Assembly (NCBI RefSeq): GCF_013085465.1
Contig: NZ_CP049838.1
Span: forward strand, 5,146,001-5,210,000
Length of the DNA: 64,000 nucleotides
Source: Streptomyces asoensis
GTDB taxonomy: Bacteria; Actinomycetota; Actinomycetes; Streptomycetales; Streptomycetaceae
Reading direction: 5' to 3'
Positions 61,666 to 64,000 of this stretch are shown here, piece after piece; position 1 is the first letter of the stretch; every line of letters begins with the position of its first letter. A program made the translations under genes and the position numbers. Under the pieces are notes generated by a model, which was not told where the DNA came from, did not search any database, and saw only the letters and a program-made list of their open reading frames with translations.

Positions 61666-62451
61666 CTAGACCGCTACCTTCCCCTGCTGTCTGACCTCCG
61701 TCAGCCGCCGGACGCCGAGCTGGACGGCCGCCTGGGTGGCCTCGTTCGGCGCGTCGTTCAGGCCGCCGTTGGTGAGGGCGAACGCGTCCTCCCCGGCCCG
61801 GACGGCGGCGACGTCCAGGGTGAGGGCGGTCGGATCGCCGCCGGGGTTCTTCTCGGCCGTCGCCCAGATCGTCAGGGTCACGCGCAGGCCCTGGCGGACA
61901 TCGCCCACCTCCGGCAGCGGCAGTTCGGAGACCTGCGCGTCCAGCACGGCGTCGCCGGTCGCCTCGGCCGTGAACCGGGCGCACTTCTGCGGCATCGTCT
62001 TCAGCCAGGCCAGCCTGGCGTCGACCTCCGCCGGACCGCTGCCGCCGAGCTGGTAGCGCAGCTGGGCGCCGGCGTCCGGATCGTCGAGTCCGACGACCGC
62101 GCGGGCGGGGCCGCCGAGCAGCTCGTCGGCGTAGAGGGCGTCGAGGAGTTTCTGGCAGTCGGGGACGGAGGCGGTCGCCTTGAGCATGCCGTCCCGCCAG
62201 GTGGCGGCGCCTTGGGTCGGGGTCCAGGGCGCGCCGAGGTCGGTGTCGGTGATGAGGGCGGCGCGCGCCTGCGCCTCGGTGAGGACGGGTGAGGTGGTCG
62301 GCGCGGTGGGCCTGGCCGACGACCGCTGGACGGTCGGGGTGGCCGGGTCGGCGGTCGGCGGGTGTTCCAGACCGAGGGTGGCGCAGCCGCTGGTGAGGGT
62401 GGCGACGCCGACGAGGAGGAGCGTGGCGGCCAGGAGGGTGGGACGGGCCAT
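61666..62451 (-). CDS. Putative lipoprotein
   Basis: A 261-aa exported protein. The signal ends in a lipobox, TLTSGC, at about residue 20 (LLVGVATLTSGCATLGLEH), so it is lipid-anchored on the outer face of the membrane. A Thr/Pro linker leads to a globular domain (ARAALITDTDLGAPWTPTQG, SVPDCQKLLDALYADELLGG, LDDPDAGAQLRYQLGGSGPA) reminiscent of sensor-domain lipoproteins paired with mycobacterial kinases. This resemblance is weak. ATG 62451 has GGAGG nine bases before it. It is convergent with the ANTAR gene and divergent from the thrS leader. Confidence 0.78.
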   Translation of the reverse strand: MARPTLLAATLLLVGVATLTSGCATLGLEHPPTADPATPTVQRSSARPTAPTTSPVLTEAQARAALITDTDLGAPWTPTQGAATWRDGMLKATASVPDCQKLLDALYADELLGGPARAVVGLDDPDAGAQLRYQLGGSGPAEVDARLAWLKTMPQKCARFTAEATGDAVLDAQVSELPLPEVGDVRQGLRVTLTIWATAEKNPGGDPTALTLDVAAVRAGEDAFALTNGGLNDAPNEATQAAVQLGVRRLTEVRQQGKVAV

Positions 62452-62659
62452 CGGGGGGTGCCTCCAGGAGTGCGCGCGGGTGCCTCCTCTCACGGCAACA
62501 CCGGTCCCACCGGCCGACCAGCGCGGCGGGCCGTACGGGTTACCGGCGTTGGTGCGGGCGGGTGGTGCGGGAGGGTTGTGGGGGCAGGTGACGGGCGCGG
62601 GCGGCCGGCGCGGGTGGCCGGCGTGGGAAAACGGATCGCGTCGCGCGGGATCCCGTTGC

Positions 62660-62665
62660 TACGGT
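62660..62665 (+). promoter_or_regulatory. Candidate -10 of the thrS leader
   Basis: TACGGT, eight bases before the leader ATG, would start transcription at or within a couple of bases of 62673, giving a leaderless leader-peptide message. No clear -35 is seen. Confidence 0.4.
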
Positions 62666-62672
62666 CGTCGCC

Positions 62673-62729
62673 ATGAAGCGCGCCCAGCCGTCCCTCACGA
62701 CGACGCCGGACCCCGTCCCGGCGCGCTGA
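62673..62729 (+). CDS. thrS leader peptide with three consecutive Thr codons
   Basis: An 18-codon frame, MKRAQPSLTTTPDPVPAR, ends 92 bases before thrS. Codons 9-11 are ACG ACG ACG (62697-62705). It has no ribosome site, but TACGGT lies at -10 distance, fitting a leaderless leader peptide. Hairpin CGCCGG/CCGGCG (62704-62709, 62718-62723) covers the Thr codons' end. A strong terminator stem follows at 62747-62778. This is the full layout of a ribosome-mediated attenuator sensing charged tRNA-Thr. It is too short for standard gene callers. Confidence 0.65.
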   Translation: MKRAQPSLTTTPDPVPAR

Positions 62730-62746
62730 TCCACGAACTGGATGTC

Positions 62747-62778
62747 CGAAGCCCCGGGGCGAGTGCCCCGGGGCTTCG
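62747..62778 (+). terminator. Attenuator terminator before thrS
   Basis: CGAAGCCCCGGGGC (62747-62760), GAGT, and the exact complement (62765-62778) form a 14-bp stem. CCCCG at 62711-62715, in the leader peptide region, can pair with CGGGG at 62755-62759, giving a possible antiterminator. Confidence 0.75.
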
Positions 62779-62821
62779 ACGTGCCCCGGTTCCTCGCCCC
62801 TCCCCGACCGAGGGAGCCCCC

Positions 62822-64000
62822 GTGAACGACCAGGTCCACCTCCGAGACGACAGCCACGGCCATGACCACCGACGCCTCGGCCGCGAGCTCGGCCTCTTCG
62901 ACACCGACCCCCTGATGGGCGCGGGCCTGCCGTACTGGCTGCCGGACGGGGCGGTCGTACGCCACGCCCTGGAGGAGTACGTACGGCAGGCCGAGCGCGC
63001 CGCCGGCTACCGCCATGTGTACTCGCCGGTCCTCGGCAAGCGCGAGCTGTACGAGATCTCGGGGCACTGGGACCACTACAGCGAGGACATGTTCCCGCCG
63101 ATGGAGCTGGGGGCCGAGCAGGTCGTGCTGCGCCCCAGCCTCTGCCCCCACCATGCGCTCATCTACCGTTCCCGCTCCCACAGCTACCGCGAACTGCCGC
63201 TCCGTATTGCCGAGTTGGGTGGCATGTACCGTTCCGAGCCGTCCGGTGTGCTCGGCGGGCTGACCCGCGTACGGGCCATCCAGCTCAACGACGCCCATAT
63301 CTTCTGCACCCTGGAGCAGGCCGTCGAGGAGGCCAGGGCTGCCCTGGAACTCATCGGCCGCGCCTGTGCGGACCTGGGGATCCGCCCGGCCCGGTACCGG
63401 CTCTCCCTGCCGGGCGAGGGCGGTAAGTACGTGGCCGACCCGGAGCTCTGGCGGCGGGCCACCGACCTGCTCCGGGAGGTCCTTCGGCAGGCGGGCGTCG
63501 CCTACGAGGCCGTCGAGGGCGAGGCCGCCTTCTACGGTCCGAAGATCGACGTTCAGATCACCGACCGCGCGGGCCGCGAGTCGACCCTGTCCACCGTCCA
63601 GATCGACTTCCACCAGCCCGAACGCTTCGACCTGCACTACATCGGCGCCGACGGGGCGAAACACCGCCCGGTGATGGTGCACCGCAGTGTCATCGGCAGT
63701 GTGGAACGGGCCGTGGCGCATCTCCTCGAGGAACACGGCGGCGCGTTCCCCGTGTGGCTGGCGCCGGTCCAGCTGGTCGTGCTGCCGGTGTCGCAGGCGC
63801 AGGAGGAACAGGCGGCGGAGCTGGTGCGGCGGGCGGTGGCGGCAGGGCTCAGGGCGGAACTCGCCGGGCCGGACCGGGGCAGCCTGGGGGCCCGGGTCCG
63901 GGCGGCGCGGCTGGTGCCTTACCAGGCGGTGATCGGGGAGCGGGAGGCGCAGGGCGACCTGGCCGCCGTCCGGCTGCGCGACGGCCGCCGCCCGGGGGCG
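62822..64000 (+). CDS. thrS: Threonyl-tRNA synthetase lacking N-terminal TGS/editing domains (3' partial)
   Basis: About 393 codons are visible and the frame runs off the window. GTG 62822 has GAGGGAG upstream. The protein begins almost directly with the class II catalytic core (LGLFDTDPLMGAGLPYWLPD). The TGS and N2 editing domains of housekeeping ThrRS are absent. Zinc ligands are kept: Cys in LRPSLCPHHALIY, His in LNDAHIFCTLEQ, His in RPVMVHRSVIGS. Motif 2 is MYRSEPSGVLGGLTRVRAIQ, where relatives have SLHGLMRVRGF. Motif 3 and the anticodon domain follow (VWLAPVQLVVLPVSQAQEEQ). Second ThrRS copies of this sort can confer resistance to ThrRS inhibitors (borrelidin, obafluorin). Tied to the attenuator upstream, an inducible reserve enzyme is likely. 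Confidence 0.9.
   Translation, partial: MNDQVHLRDDSHGHDHRRLGRELGLFDTDPLMGAGLPYWLPDGAVVRHALEEYVRQAERAAGYRHVYSPVLGKRELYEISGHWDHYSEDMFPPMELGAEQVVLRPSLCPHHALIYRSRSHSYRELPLRIAELGGMYRSEPSGVLGGLTRVRAIQLNDAHIFCTLEQAVEEARAALELIGRACADLGIRPARYRLSLPGEGGKYVADPELWRRATDLLREVLRQAGVAYEAVEGEAAFYGPKIDVQITDRAGRESTLSTVQIDFHQPERFDLHYIGADGAKHRPVMVHRSVIGSVERAVAHLLEEHGGAFPVWLAPVQLVVLPVSQAQEEQAAELVRRAVAAGLRAELAGPDRGSLGARVRAARLVPYQAVIGEREAQGDLAAVRLRDGRRPGA

Noticed and set aside
62660..62822. T-box riboswitch before thrS
   Set aside because: No T-box core (AGGGTGG-type) or specifier stem I is visible; a leader peptide with Thr codons explains the layout better.

Overview
The window is high-GC DNA with dense coding, GTG and TTG starts, GGAGG-type ribosome binding sites, Tat and Sec secreted enzymes, SpoIIE-type phosphatases and mycothiol-linked genes. 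This is the core chromosome of a Streptomyces-like actinobacterium. A perfect parS palindrome (24960-24975) beside aspS, together with metG, a fadE-type gene and a second thrS, suggests the origin-proximal chromosome arm. From memory the order resembles the S. coelicolor SCO3778-SCO3817 interval; no search was run.

Layout. 1-2.4 kb: the end of a branched-chain keto-acid dehydrogenase operon (E1 beta, E2). 2.4-5.0 kb: an unrecognised 773-residue protein whose leader holds two tandem tRNA-like elements. 5.0-11.1 kb: a GntR-MFS pair, a D,D-carboxypeptidase, an MDMPI-fold protein, a nitrilase, a LURP-one protein and a decayed thioredoxin/NHL gene. 11.1-14.9 kb: an accessory islet of three unrecognised genes. 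15-24.9 kb: M18 peptidase, acyl-CoA dehydrogenase, SseB, pirin, Bro-N protein, AI-2E permease and a large SpoIIE phosphatase. 25-35 kb: aspS, two paralogous secreted intradiol dioxygenases, an MFS importer and a four-gene ABC exporter operon. The exporter operon is headed by a ribbon-helix-helix regulator with a helically phased operator array. 35-46 kb: AbiEii-like and FG-GAP proteins, pectate lyase, metG, a VWA protein and PhoX. 46-57 kb: FUSC, EEP and alpha/beta hydrolase genes, a MocR regulator, small secreted and membrane proteins, a second SpoIIE phosphatase and a repeat-rich protein. 57-64 kb: an XRE-TPR regulator divergent from a 56-residue secreted peptide gene, a permease pair, a GAF-ANTAR protein, a lipoprotein, and a ThrRS lacking its N-terminal domains behind an apparent threonine attenuator.

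The most notable signals are: (i) two tRNA-like RNAs between a promoter and the ATG of the 773-aa gene, lacking the usual TTC in the T-loop; (ii) a run of about 17-18 TGGCGCCA-like units at 10-11 bp spacing by the RHH gene; (iii) a leader peptide with three consecutive ACG Thr codons plus a terminator hairpin in front of thrS; (iv) the XRE-TPR/secreted-peptide pair. Long open frames opposite real genes are frequent here because of GC skew at third codon positions and were left out.
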